64,000 nt of DNA from Eumeta japonica (lineage: Eukaryota; Arthropoda; Insecta; Lepidoptera; Psychidae), in assembly GCA_005406025.1 (NCBI GenBank), contig BGZK01000297.1, positions 248,001 through 312,000 of the forward strand. The letters are read 5' to 3'. A program made the position numbers and the translations under genes. How positions within the stretch are numbered: position 1 is the first letter of the stretch; every line of letters begins with the position of its first letter. The notes beneath the pieces were generated by a model. The model was not told where the DNA came from and searched no databases. It was given only the letters and a program-made list of their open reading frames with translations. Below, one piece after another: positions 36,481 through 48,834 of the stretch.

Positions 36481-37611
36481 TTTAATTGAGTAGTATTCCA
36501 GATTGAATATATACTGAAGATAGCAGGTTAAGGAAAATACACGAATAACAGAAACATTAAGTTTTATGTAAAAGCACAAAATAGCGATTATCAGTAATGA
36601 CCAATATGACAAATAGTTAGCGTCCTCTACTCTGCGCCAAAATTTGCGTAATCTTTCTCATTGACATTTTAAAAATCTATTCAAAGGCACAGATTAAAAC
36701 AATATAAAGCTACACCTGTCAAATAACGTTTAAAATGATTATAAAATGTCATGAGTTTAGATTTATGATAGCACGAGAAAACAATATAAAATTATTTATC
36801 ATTATGTGTGTAATTATGTTATATTTATTTTTCGTGATCGCGACGAATGTTTTCGATTTTTCTCACAATGAAACAACAGATGCCGAAAAAGACTAAAGTT
36901 TATTACATTTCGTGTGGATGTTTGAATGTGGACTCATGCACGCGTACGTATGTGATTTCCGGACGAATGTATTTTTGACCCTTTTTTACCACAAATGGAA
37001 TCTGTTCATTTGGAAAGATATCTTTTTTGCGACAAATAAGTAAGTAACTATAAAACATAATATTCGTCTAGCTCTCCGCTCCCGGTTTCACCCACGTGGA
37101 TTTAGAATGTATCACTTTATCTTATATATTTGTCGGTTTTATTGTAAATTCTAATATCGTTCTCGTTTTCAATTTTGGTCCCGACACTGTTCCTGGTTTC
37201 GATTCCGCTGACAGCTCCGATTTGTACGAAGCCGGGGCAAGTGCTATTAACAAACTAAAATTTCCGTTTTTTAAAATACGTCATTTTGCAGAAAACATAA
37301 ATTCCTCGGTTTACATCAAACCTTTTTATGGAAATTTTACTGCTGTATCTGCCCTATGCTCTTGTGGAGGATATTTCTCTTGACAGCACTTTCCCGTTCG
37401 GTCAAATGACATTTTACAAGGTTTGCACACACAGCGCTAAGCCTCATAGAAGCAAGGCCGACAACCGATCACATTTCAAAGTTTTATTCTTAATCAAGTG
37501 CGTATTATTTGTATCCTATACAATTCTTGTTTCTCAATCACCGGTGTGCATGGATAAATGGAAAAAAGTGATAAAGTTTTTTTGACGTGACAACGTCTTA
37601 TAAATTGGTTT
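36481..37611. other. Intergenic with repeat-like segments
   Basis: About 37070-37110 (TCTCCGCTCCCGGTTTCACCC) resembles the C/G-rich start of a common lepidopteran retrotransposon-derived repeat. About 37160-37230 carries the TTTTGGTCCCGACACTGTTCC-type degenerate short-period pattern also seen at 52141-52310. No gene accepted. Confidence 0.35.
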
Positions 37612-37823
37612 GCCGGGTGACACTTCAAGAAACTGCGTTACGCTCCGCTCACGTTATGCGCTCACAATGAGAGCGAGTGAGAGGCACGCGTCCCTTCCAC
37701 TCGGGCATGGTTAGCCCGCCTAAGAGCGAGAGAGACAGACATAAAAAGTGAAAGGCACGCGTCCCTTCCACTCGAGCACAGTTAGCCCGCCTAAGAGCGA
37801 GAGAGACAGAGACGCAAATGTAT
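37612..37823. repeat. Tandem duplication with 71-bp period
   Basis: AGGCACGCGTCCCTTCCACT at 37682 recurs at 37753, and TTAGCCCGCCTAAGAGCGAG follows in both. Two nearly identical units of 71 bp, differing at a handful of bases; a further partial GAGCGAGTGAGA precedes them. Confidence 0.85.
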
Positions 37824-39847
37824 TGCAAGTTATTGTATGTATATTTGTATATAAATACGTATGTATGTGTAAAGGTAAAATAAAATTTTGTTAATATGAA
37901 ATTCAGTGCGAGATTCTTTGTATAAATTAATGTTTTAAATATAATTCTTTGTATAAATAAATGTTTTAAATTGTTACTATTATTTCATCCTTCTTCCTAC
38001 TATACGAATGAATATTCACATTAAAATGATTTTACCACTCAAAGTCGTTGTCACGTAAAACTTTCGCCCGTATACCGACTTTACAGGCAACCAATTTTTT
38101 TTAATTATTGCAGTAACGATAGATTTCGATAATATGCGCTGTTAATCTTAAAAGTTACGGTAGACCGACCGAGCCGCTGTTCGATTGGGATCTGATCCAT
38201 TAACACTTGACGGATTGTCAGCCCTAAGAACGTTAGATAATGAGTTTTGAGGTGCATTCATTAATTTTTTTTTAATTCAAGAAACTATTTCTGATGACCT
38301 TGTTCGGCCTCCAGTTAGCCTCTGTTATTATTTATTTTTACATACACTTCCTTCAAACCGGATCGAGTGATAGTGGGTGAATTGATCAATAGGCTTTTAA
38401 CTCGAGCCAAATTAAATCCACTCGTTCCGCGAACACGTTGCGGTCGCGTCGTTGACGATGATGGTGATTGACGACGATTGACCTTATGAACGACCGTGAT
38501 TGACGATAGTGGTCCCCGACTAGCACTGAGTCGACGTGTACAGCTTAAGGTTCGAACCTTCCAATCTGAAAAAAAAATCTTGAGGCGTATGAAATGGAAT
38601 GATTAAAATCTGACGCAACACGTACGCGTATGCCGCGTACAAACAAAATAGTCTGTATACACGAACGGTGAGTAAGAATACTTGTCAGGTTATTTCGAAA
38701 CGAATTAATGAATGGGAAACTTGTATCCGTTATTTTTTTCGTTAAAAGAATAGATAGATTTTTAATTTGCGTTTTCAATGTTGAACCATAAAAAGACCGC
38801 GATCGTGTATTGATATAAAAAATAAATATTTTCGTGATACATCGGTCGGTGGGTACGTTATACATTGAACTGCCGAGGTACCGAACTGTTCGTATTATTT
38901 GCGCCTCGTAATTTTTTATAACTAATTGGAAATACGTAGGTGCAACGATTAAACGAGACGGCGCGCCGTCGTCGAGCGCGTACAGCCTGCTGTACCTCCC
39001 AGCGCGCGGGGGTCGAGTGCATTGTTGCACTCGGTAATTTATCTGATTTACTGAATATGCAAACGGTACATTTCCTAGTTGACCGACTCGCGCTGTTCAA
39101 TTATTCAAAGACAATGGTCAGGTTCGAAATACCCGGTACGGTCGGCATACAAAATCGGGTGGCTTAATTAAAGCTCGTGTCGCGTGGGCGCTCCGCCCCC
39201 GCGCCCGCGGCGTTTCGGCGACGGGAGGGTCTGCAGGGGCGCCGGCGAATGCATTTGAATTGCTTTAATAGTGCGAATCGTGTTCCAATTATTAAAATTA
39301 AGCCGTATATAATTAATTGTCTGGTGAATATCGCTTAAAAATAAATTCGTAGGTGTATACCTCGCTGAAAAAAAAATTGTTACAATGAATTCAACCACAA
39401 TATATATTTTATTTATAAAAAATATTGTACTAACGTTTGTTCAGTGGAAAGAAACTTAGCTGTCAATGTAAAAGGTCCTCGATCCCACTTATGCATACGC
39501 TAATGAGTTTTGAATTAAAAAAATGAAAATTTATCTATGTCGCTCGCTAATGGCGAACAAAAAGAAACATTTAAGATACGTAAAATTCACAATTTTAGCA
39601 CGCGAATCGTGTGCGCAGCTGTGAATTTGCTAGCTGTCGTGTTATCGTACAAAGAACCGTTAAATGTGGATGTGTTGCAAGTATTATATCTCTGTCTATC
39701 CTACGTCGGGAACTGTTCGTTAGGATTACAAAAATTTGTTACTTCATGACTGTTCACAAATCCTATTGATGAAATATGTTGAAGTTTCTTAATAAATAGA
39801 AAAGTGTCGTTAGAATATACGACACTAAATGTTTTTTTGTGATAATA

Positions 39848-40260
39848 ATAAAAAAAACCGGATAAATACGAGTCAAAATCGCGTTGTTTGCATTTTTTAA
39901 ATATGTGTTTGATATATTTTTATTATACAATAAATGACGTTCATTACAATGAAGTGGGTCGAATGGTGGTTATTTTCATATCGTCTAATTATCATATTGC
40001 ATTGTGAAGAAAAAAATTGTACCAAGTAATACGACCTTACATTTTTTCTTCAATATGCGGCTTATTTCTAACACTTACGATTTCGTTTATTAAGGCAAAA
40101 GAAATATAAAATTCTCTTGTCATTTTATTCGAATATTCAGTCTTTATCGCTATGCGTGATCGCGCTACTACTCTGTGTTACTGCGTCAATTTTAAACTTC
40201 AGCCTTAGTCTGTACGACGTATCTACGATGGCTGTGACAGACGGACTGACAGAGATCGAG
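39848..40260 (+). mobile_element. Possible truncated repeat family B copy
   Basis: It starts with AAAAAAACCGGATAAATACGAGTC, the family's head with substitutions, and near 40229 has GGCTGTGACAGACGGACTGAC, similar to the family's tail. The interior is too diverged for a confident alignment by eye. Confidence 0.35.
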
Positions 40261-40770
40261 GGAATTTCACACGCGTTTAGTTTTTTTTTGGATTTTTACG
40301 CGGATTATTATAATTTCTTGATACGGTTTGGTGAAAATATTTCCATTTTAACTTATTTTGTAAATGTGTCGTATGATTTATGCCGTAATAAAATAGTAGA
40401 CCCGGGTGTGTCTGCGCATTGAAGGTATGTATGAGAAGAGAAAGCCAATAAGAAAGAAAACAAAGATTTTTTAATTTTTTCTAAAATACTGAACGGATTT
40501 TAATGCGGTTTTAACGGCTAAATAGAGATTAGCTTGGAGCAAAATAAAGGCTTATTTCATCCAAATCGGATGTAAAAATAAAGTTATCCTCATTTTAAAA
40601 ATCTAGCCTGAGAATGTACAACGCAAATAACGATTGACAGAATCGAAGGCTTTAGGACGTTGCAATACGAACGACCAACAACGTTCAAAAGGAAAAAATT
40701 AAAATCCACACTCGGTGTTTGATCATGATGTGTTTCACTTATATAAAAACGGCGAGAAGTTGAGAATAGA

Positions 40771-40893
40771 TGCGGGGTCAGAACCGAGCGTTAACCAGAA
40801 TTAGAATGCAGAGGGTGATCGGAATCGAAATCGGGAACAGCGCCAGAATCATTATTGGTAACGGCAATAAGATTGGAATTGACAGCAAAATCG
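40771..40893. repeat. Degenerate short-period purine-rich repeat
   Basis: Variations on GGAATCG/GGGAACAG/CAGAATC recur with a period near six bases (GATCGGAATCGAAATCGGG, AACAGCGCCAGAATC). The complementary version occurs at 37160-37230 and 52141-52310, and related text at 54540-54605. Confidence 0.6.
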
Positions 40894-41579
40894 TTCAATA
40901 GAAAAGATGAAGAAATACATTCTATGTCCACGAGGCCGGAATCGCCGGTGGAACTCGGTTCTGGTCTCTAAGTGTTTTTTTCATTCTGTTAAATCCTTGT
41001 ATAAATTTAATTTTTAAGGGATTCGATAATAATTCTAGAAAATCTTTCGAATTGCAATACAATCAATACAATTATGATATTATTGTCAAAATAATTTTAC
41101 ACAATTCAAAATATTTCATATGCTGACGTTTGCTGCCCTTACATCTTCGGTTTCTTACGATTTCTACTATATTTCCTAGCGACACCATGTCACAATAATT
41201 AAAAAAAAGTAAGGTATAACAAATAAAAATACTGTAATGTTTGTTATAACAATATAAGTAAAATATATTTTTGACAAAAATTAATATATAAGGCCGGAGA
41301 ATTTTTTTTTCTATTTTATAAACAAATTTAAGACAATTTTTCATCATATTTTATTTCCAATTAATAATAATATATAAATGACATTTTGTTCAACAACTCG
41401 TTGCGATTTTGTAGGTAGTTCCATAATGCCATTGCTCATAGAAAGTTTGAGACTGCTGACCAAAAACCTGCGACAAGCAGTTTTGACAGTCTTTTTATGT
41501 AGTTTAAGTCACTCTTCTTAAGTAGTAAGCTTAAGATAGTCTTCTGAAGTAGTTTTGACAGTTATGTTAACGTAACACT

Positions 41580-42608
41580 ACTTGAAGAATTCCGAAGAAA
41601 CCGAAACAAGTGAAAATCTGACGGTGTAAAGTAAGGCTATGTGATGGACACATTAACACTTCCCAACTAAACCTTCTCAATATTTGCTGAGTGGCTAAAA
41701 ATGTGTGTGGTCTGGCGTTATCATGGGAAAAACCCTCTCTGTTGATCGGTTCTGGCCGTTTTTTCTCTACTTCTTCCTTGAGTCTCATTAGGTGTTGGCA
41801 GTAGAGATCTGATTTGATGGTTTTGCTCGGCAGTAAAAGCTCATAATGAATAATGCCCTTCCAATCGCACGATACACACAACATCAATTTATTGCGACTT
41901 AATCCGGGTTTTGCTGTAATCTGTGGAGCTTGTTTGTATTTTGACCATTGATCTTTTTCGCTTGTTCTTGTCGTAGGTAATTCATTTTTCATTACTAGTT
42001 ACTAATCTTTTCAAAAACGGTTCAGTTTCATTGCGTTTCGTTAGAGAATCGTAAATAAGTACACGATTCATTAGATTTCTTTGAGTGAGTTCATGTGAGA
42101 CCCGAGTATGGAGCTTTTTTGTATATTTAGGTTTTTTCAAGTGGGTTAAACCTGTGTTTTGGTCAACTCAATCTCCAGCTCTTCAGTAATGTTGTAAGAC
42201 CTAATATGCTCTACATTTTTAAAATGGCATCGACTTATCCGTATCAGGTCGACCAGGGCGACCGTTCATCTTTGAGATAAAAATTACCACACTGAAAACT
42301 CTAGAACGAGTTTTGTGTTACTTTTACTGACACTGCATTAGTTGCATAAATGTTACAAATTTTTTAGCGGCTTGTGTCGCATTTTTCCTTTTTTTGTAAT
42401 AAAACTTCTAAATGTATCGAATTTGTATACTAGATTCAGTCATTTTGGTGGATACAAAAGCAATAGAAAATATACTTTTATTTTTGTTTATTTAAAATGT
42501 CCTCTATTAAAAGGTATCAAAACTAACTAGATACTAACAGTACAACTAAAGAGATTTTACTGCAACTTTTTACTTATAAAATATGAAAAAACCGCTTCCT
42601 CGACTTAA
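41580..42608 (-). mobile_element. mariner element, 3'-truncated (copy 3, same family as copy 1)
   Basis: The 5' terminus is at 42608 on the minus strand (TTAAGTCGAGGAAGCGG), like copy 1's. A 141-codon frame at 41567-41992 contains LMLCVSCDWKGIIHYELLLP, SDLYCQHLMRLKEEVEKKRP and SHDNARPHTFLATQQILRRF, i.e. the block with the second catalytic Asp. The third-Asp motif is lost (SHSLTLHRQ in place of S-DLAP-D). Upstream, the region matching the N-terminal helix-turn-helix and first Asp (near 42000-42450) is broken by frameshifts. The 3' end and right terminal repeat are missing. Inverted relative to copy 1, 39 kb away. Confidence 0.9.
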
Positions 42609-43010
42609 TGTGACACCGTAACATATAAAAACAGATAAAAATGTAAGTGTTAATTTTATATAGTCTTCTTTAGTTTTATTTAAGTATTGACAGATTAAGC
42701 CTTTCACCGCAATTTTTGATCGGTTTATTTGAATGAATGCCTTTTAAAAAGTATTTTCTAAGAACGCATACACGATAGAATAAATTTTTTGCATTATAAA
42801 AATTAAAATGACAGTTTGGGAAATAAAAAACCACTATATAGCTTTGACTTTTTTTTAAATTTAAAATGAATTTTTTCATAAGAAGGCAAAGTGAACGTCC
42901 CCGCTTCGTTGCAGCCGTTATTTATGTTAAGGCAAAACTGAAAATTTTTGAAATCAAAAGATTATTAAAGAGAGAGGTTCAAAATTATAAAACAAAATTC
43001 TGTATATTGT

Positions 43011-43226
43011 ATTGTATGAGGTGTTAATTCGCGGAAATCCATAGTAGACGCTTGCCTGCAACATGCATTAACATGCAACATGCAACCCACCGCTGACCCT
43101 CGAATCTGCCTCTCCACTACGAATCTCTATCCAAATGATTGAATATTGATTCCAGAGGATTGACAGATATCGAACACCTAAGCAAGTGTTATTTATTATT
43201 ATAATTATCTAATTCCGCCAACTATT
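43011..43226. mobile_element. Fold-back repeat family A, copy 4 (left half)
   Basis: ATTGTATGAGGTGTTAATTC at 43011, GCAACCCACCGCTGACCC at 43081 and CCTAAGCAAGTGTTATTTATT at 43177 match copy 2 (17181-17390) almost base for base. Homology stops at the position that is the hairpin centre in copy 2, so only one arm is present. Confidence 0.8.
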
Positions 43227-43794
43227 AAATTGTTTAGTTCTACGTACGTTTCATGTTCTGTATATTCTCTAGCGTTAATTCGTTGAAATGGATGCGTGGC
43301 AGGACACACAAAACTATAAGAAAAACAATGGTTTTGCGTTTCTTTACCATATCATTTTTCGTATTTCCGCAGTTGGTGACGTGTTGCGTCATGTTTTTGT
43401 ATCACATAATTAATTTATGTAATGAGCATTTATGAGATGATTTCCTTTAAATCTTCAGTGTTACCAGCAATAAGACGGCTTGTAAAATCTATATATATTT
43501 ACTCGCGTAATGAAAGTAACTAATTTTTCGTACATCGTTTTAAATCTACTGAACGCATATATCGGTCCTAAATGATTTTAGGTTATTTCTTTTAATAACC
43601 CCATATACTCTTTAATTTCTTTTTGTACTCGCTTTTATAGCTCTCAAAGCCCGGCGAAGCGGGGGGGTGACCGCCAGTATAAATATTCTCACGCACGTGG
43701 CTAGACACCCTACAATGATGTAATTCAACATGTGTCTTCGATTTTTTTTTTGTGTTCCGTTAAAACTACAATGTGGATAAGCGTCACCATCTCT
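43227..43794. other. Intergenic, no gene seen
   Basis: Contains AAAGCCCGGCGAAGCGGGGGGG near 43647, a GC-rich string of a kind common in dispersed lepidopteran repeats. No gene. Confidence 0.35.
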
Positions 43795-44230
43795 CAAAAC
43801 TTCCCGCTATGATATTCATCGATGTGTTTTTGAGCTTCTCGAGTTCAAAAATATAGCTGTCCAAAAGCTCAAAACTCATCTTTAAGCTTTTTTACTTTAA
43901 AGATTCGAAAACCGGTTGATATTATAGACCATTCTTGAAACTTTTTGCTATCTTAAAGTTCCAAATCTTTAAAAATATATTTAGTATTAAATTAATCGAG
44001 TTTAACCTTTAAAGATCAATTTTTGCGGTTTTTCAAGGTCTTCCAGCTCAAAAATATAATATTAATACTCTTTCAGCTCTTCGAGTTCAAACGTCGATAT
44101 TTATTTAAATAAATATTATTTTTCTAATTTTTAATTTATTGACCGCGCACGTATACAGACATCAGTCGGGAATTCTAAAACGTCAAGATCTGATGAAAAC
44201 TTGATTTTCGAGAACAGTAAACTTTCACGC
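43795..44230 (+). mobile_element. Dispersed repeat family C, copy 1
   Basis: CGCTATGATATTCATCGATGTG, TTCTCGAGTTCAAAAA, GATTCGAAAACCGGTTGA and TCTGATGAAAACTTGATTTTCG occur in the same order as in 54885-56070. Copy 1 lacks the ~700-bp block that copy 2 has between about 55240 and 55950. Non-coding. Confidence 0.65.
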
Positions 44231-44654
44231 GGTAGAAGTGACTCTGCTTAGGTTCTATCATTTGTTAATGATTTTATTACTTGAAGATTAGAAAGTTTAG
44301 ATGAAATGTGGAATCAAGTATCACCTGGTTTCTTACGCTATTACTGTACACAGTACACACATCGCATACGTGTGTAGACTGTCTACGCTGTATACGACGG
44401 AGAGAGTAGAAGTGTCCTTCTCGACAGCCATCTAGCCATCTTTGGTTTCGCTTCGAAAAGTGCATAAATCCCAATTCCGTAAATAAGCGGTTTAATATAT
44501 CATTTTGTTCCAACAGGCTTCAACCGCCCCACTGTCGAGGTGCACCCTGTTCCACAATCTATTTCATTTCAAAATGAGGGTTTGAACCTTCTACTTTGGC
44601 TCAGTGTGGGTCGGAGACACACGACGCCGTTATTACCAATGCAGTGACGACGTA

Positions 44655-44790
44655 CGGAACTAATTTGATCGATTTGACTTAAAGTCTAAAAACTCATCGG
44701 TTGATTTGCCTGAGGTGAGGATTGGATCCTGTATCTTCTGGTTCGAAGGCAATGCTGTCGACCACTGAGTTGCCACCGCTCGTATTCGCT
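44655..44790 (-). mobile_element. tRNA-derived SINE copy
   Basis: Minus strand: GAGCGGTGGCAACTCAGTGG (A-box-like) begins near 44782, and GGATCCAATCC (B-box-like, normally GGTTCAAATCC) lies about 50 bases further on, near 44730. Spacing and order fit an RNA polymerase III promoter from a tRNA ancestor. No cloverleaf can be closed, so it is not a tRNA gene. Confidence 0.6.
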
Positions 44791-44929
44791 TAATTACCAG
44801 TAAAATATTATGAATCTTCAAAAATGTTCAATTTGCGCGTTGATATTTATTTATTTAGCAAAATAAAGGTAGACATTTTACAATTTTCCTTAACGAAGAC
44901 TCTAGTAAAGTTCGCGTACCGTAAGTTAG

Positions 44930-45180
44930 CGCTGCTCAGTAGGCGACTGTCCGAGTAATCTAATCATTCGCGCGTAATGCGCGTGCGCCGGCCTATCGTC
45001 GCCCTAATGGACTTTCAGAGAGCGCGACATTACACGACCGGCCGCCGCTGGGGCGCGGGCCGCTGAGGAAACCCTGGAAGCTCGCGGTGATTAATACGAC
45101 TTGTTTCCTGCGACATTGCGCGCCCTGCTCCGCGCGGGCGGTGACGTGACGTCTGACGTCTGGCGATACAATGGCTGTTC
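44930..45180. promoter_or_regulatory. GC-rich islet, candidate regulatory element
   Basis: Sharp GC-rich block in AT-rich DNA with CTAATCATT and GTGATTAATACG homeodomain-like cores and GTGACGTGACGTC (CRE-like half-sites) near 45142. No transposon motif; frames are short and overlapping. Function is inferred from composition only. Confidence 0.25.
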
Positions 45181-45480
45181 CTCTGTACAAGTTTATACGA
45201 TTTTATTATCTTACGTAGAGCTCATCGAAAATTATGCACGGTCAATAATGTTTTTTCCGATGTTATATACGTTTTTTCTGCTTTCGATGTGATTTACAGA
45301 TTAAATTTTTTTTTTTAGCGGAAAATCGATATGTTAATTGTATTTTATGACAAATAAACAACATTCCGTTGTCAGTAGCAAAAGTGGAATTGAAGCGAAA
45401 GTACTTTAGAGCGATGACACTTGAACGGCTTTAAAAGTTTCCGTCGTTATCAACGTCCACTGTTCCTCTTAGTAATCCCT

Positions 45481-45806
45481 CTGCGAGGGACGCGCCCGCC
45501 CCGAGCCCGTGAGGGGTCGGAACTCCCAATTTGATCTTTGTCGTGTTACTCTCCATGTCGAGATCGGCGACGGTCGGCCCCATGACGGTGGGTCTCCAAG
45601 GGAAACGTGGCCAACTTCAGGCGGCTGCTCGAGACCGTCGTCGCCGACGTGGCTTCAACGTGCGACACCTACGGTCTCCGGGCCGCGAGGCAGATATACG
45701 TTAAGAATTCTCCGGTCGATTCCTCCGTGGTCGAATTCGAACCTGGTACAACTTTCGATCAGAGCCCCGACCGACGCAGCTCGCTAATGGACAGAAATAA
45801 ATAAAT
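45481..45806 (+). CDS. Unassigned coding-like fragment
   Basis: A GC-rich frame without ATG runs from about 45583 to TAA 45802-45804. It reads VANFRRLLETVVADVASTCD followed by a YGLRAARQIYV segment. Composition and hydrophobic spacing look protein-like, and the end falls in AATAAATAAATTT. It could be the 3' end of a retrotransposon ORF, a terminal exon of an unknown gene, or chance in a GC-rich islet. I recognise no family. Confidence 0.25.
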
Positions 45807-48310
45807 TTAACGAGTTAACGCTGTTAGCAACGCTTTTCGCTTAATTTTTCAGCTCATGGCTTAGGTTATATCTAGATACAGGGTTTCAGTGGTTTTCAGA
45901 CTCCGAAAACGCTATTCCGTATTATAGCTAGTCAGTGGCTGACGGTAAACTATCGTCGTTTTGATTACATCGTTGCTTTGCATGCGCGCTACTTCCGGTG
46001 CGGCGGAACTAGGCGTTCTACATAAGTTTACTTTTTCAATACTTCATCACAATATTATCGTAGTCGTTTTTATGCGTCAAAAATGCGATGCCATCACAAA
46101 ATATTTCCTTCTAAATGTCTAACCGTCGGTCGATCGCGTTGCAGTTTAAAATTCCCATCGCGAAACGAATCCCTTCAACAGCTCGCAATCGTACTATGTG
46201 CGGCGGAAAAACTATGCTCTATGATTCTATTTCAACGCATCGATATCATTATTCCTCTACCGATGGGCGATATCATACGTGCCGCATAAAACTAGCATAA
46301 ATGATTCATAGTCGATCGCACAGAGAAGGTTTTTAAGTTATCATATTGTCAATCTTTAATGCGTTTTATTTTTAAGCGGATAAAATCGAATTTCGCTCGC
46401 CTAAGGCCGGACTAAAGGCGCTAAGTACACGTTGTGGATTAAGGGTATTGATGTTCCGAGCGGGCCATTACCGCCCGCCGGTCGCGGTTTTTATTTAGTC
46501 CCTAACAATGCCTAAGCGGTCGTCCGGCTGTTGATTCGATAATGTTTTTACGATTCTGTAATTTTTTTTGTAGTGCTGGCAACATTAAGCCAGCGGCGCG
46601 ACTTGATTTTCTTCGACTTTGGCTTTTACAACGTCCATGCGGCCATGTAGATATTTTCTAGTTTATAACTGATAGGTTGAACCATTTTTTTTTGTGGATA
46701 CCAATGGCAAAAAGTTACTCTAATGTGAATTTTTATTAAGTCACTCGTACTTTTGATGGAAAGGCAGCAATGATGTGGAAATAATGAGAAAAAACGAAGT
46801 AGTAGAAATTAATGAATAGTTTTCAGCATTTTTACTTTAGAAAAAGTCAACACGATTAAATCGATAAAAAATCAGTTCACCTTTATATTACAACCATTTA
46901 AGACCATTTGACCTTTGGACTTGTGAGAAACTTATGACACGTTTCGATTTGTTCAAACTTACAAAGTTTTGTCTACTTATTAAAACGACGTGTTGAGGGG
47001 TTAAAATATAAATTTCAAATTAATTCGACATGTTGATATAATTACATTTTTTAATACGTTCAAATTTTCTTTTTTTTCACTCCGATATAAATAAATTTCG
47101 ATTTATAAATATTCGCTTTTTGAAAAACCCGACTTTACGATGGTAAAATGTCGGTTTGATACAAATTTAATATGGGTAAATTTGTATTGAACTCATAAAC
47201 TTACAAATTAACATAACAATTATACCATAATGTGATATTTATGGGTGATATTTACGATGTGGGCTGGCGAGTGGTTATTTCTGATTATAAAGACGAATAT
47301 TTTGTTTTGTGGTTATTTATAAGCGTTTGTATTTTTATATAGATATGTCTGTTAAGATATTATTTAATAACGAATGAATTTGTAAACAATCAATTTGCGT
47401 GCATTTTGTTAAACTATAATTTTGATTTTATTCAACAATTATTACATACGAACACCTATTTCGAAATTTTTGTCGCCGAAAAAATTAAAAAAAGACTCGA
47501 AACACAGATTTCAATACAGATATAACGATTCAATAAAAAAAACTCAAAGACAATGTTTTTGTCGCGTCAGACACTCGATAATCCAATGATACGTTTGCCG
47601 CAATAATCGAACGTTGTTTTGACAAAGCGATATATTAAAGCTATGTGTAAAAAAAAACTGCCGATGTGGGAGTCAGGCGGATCCGTGTTCGATTCCGATG
47701 ATTCTGTCACAACCCGGACACGAACGTGTCGGCGTCGGGTTGCCTAGATTTATTGCTGTATTGTGTCGCCAATTTCATATCGCATGTCGTATAGCATTGA
47801 ACTTGCAGCTGCACTCAACCGCCGAGGCCGTGTGGACGAATAAAAAAATACCTCTTATTAGCTAATATTGACCTGAATCGTTAAGTGCGTTCTATTCGTC
47901 TGTTAGTCTTTCGATAGGGTTGTCATTATTTTTTACTGATAATTGGACGAAGTTTAAAGTGCAATTTGTATTTTAAAGATTATAAAAAAAAATAAGAAAA
48001 ATAATTATCTGAATTTGTTCATCGATCTCCGAGAAATCACGTAGCATATACATAAAAATAAAATATTCAATAGAATTGAGAATTCTTAAGTTTTAAAGCG
48101 GCCGATTACAAATTAAATCGTTCTCGAAGATTTTTGATAACGGAAAACAAACGAGTCTAAAATCTACATGCGGTATGAACACTGTTTTTTTTTAATTAAA
48201 ACAATTTAATATATAATTAATAGATATATTTCTAATAAAATCGATTTAAAATTTCCGAATTCCATTGTATTTTTTTATAAAGTTACGTATTCATAAAGCA
48301 CAGCAAAACA
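45807..48310. other. Intergenic with candidate regulatory islets
   Basis: 46100-46330 and 46380-46560 are balanced-composition, unique-looking blocks with repeated ATCGAT/GATATCAT cores and GGATTAAGGG (Bicoid/Otx-like) near 46437, and GGGCCATTACCGCCC near 46463. The rest is AT-rich. No gene recognised. Confidence 0.3.
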
Positions 48311-48385
48311 AGGTAGCCAAGTCACCAACATGTCGTTCTGGAGTTTAAAGGTAGCGGGTTCTTAGGTAAAAATCCGTTTGTTACC
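48311..48385 (+). mobile_element. Degenerate tRNA-like (SINE) head
   Basis: GGTAGCCAAGTCACCAACATG resembles an A-box region and GTAGCGGGTTCTTAGGTAAAAATCC a B-box region with a small insertion. TCTGGAGTTTAAAGG lies between them as in an anticodon/variable arm. Too degenerate for a functional tRNA. Confidence 0.35.
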
Positions 48386-48834
48386 CCGCGCCTCGAAGAG
48401 CGTCTTAAGCCGTCGTTCCCGCACGGCGTCACCGCGTCGGCCCTCGACCCGCTCCCGGCCAGTGTGAAGAGCTTGAAGTTCGTGTCCTGAACCTGAAGTA
48501 GAAAGATTGTGGTGAGATGCGCTTCTGCAATGGGGTCATACGATACTGGTTACATCTGTACGTATGTATAAGTTGTGCTAGCTACAGCAGATATAGATCT
48601 GGATGTTGAAGATGGCTTAATTTGAAACGTATGATTTTTGAGAGTCACAAGTTAAAAGTATTATGACTTTTGCTCGACCATAGACAAAGCAGTATGGAGC
48701 AGAAAAGAGAGAAACGATTATCGTTAAAGGTTTAATTTAAAAAGGAAAATTTAATTTTCCGAAACATTTCTGTTGTGAATTTCGATTATCTGGAGATTTT
48801 GTAATTTTCTTTTTTTTAATAGCAATATCGAAGA
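48386..48834. other. Intergenic, no gene seen
   Basis: About 48390-48480 is GC-rich (CGTCACCGCGTCGGCCC). No coding support. Confidence 0.35.

Larger units (their letters stand above)
37824..41579. other. Intergenic, no gene accepted
   Basis: Includes a GATTGACGA-rich stretch at about 38448-38515, GC-rich islets at about 38940-39025 and 39175-39250, a family-B-like segment (39848-40260, separate entry) and a degenerate short-period repeat (40771-40893). The ORF at 38545-39030 (minus) crosses unrelated AT- and GC-rich blocks and shows no domain. Confidence 0.35.

Noticed and set aside
38545..39030. 161-codon minus-strand ORF
   Set aside because: Runs across blocks of very different composition, has no motif, no plausible start context and no splice support.
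40117..40422. 101-codon ORF with hydrophobic stretches
   Set aside because: Starts at a non-ATG codon and overlaps a family-B-like repeat tail.
47665..47712. Possible tRNA B box (GTTCGATTCC)
   Set aside because: No A box at the right distance and no cloverleaf can be drawn.
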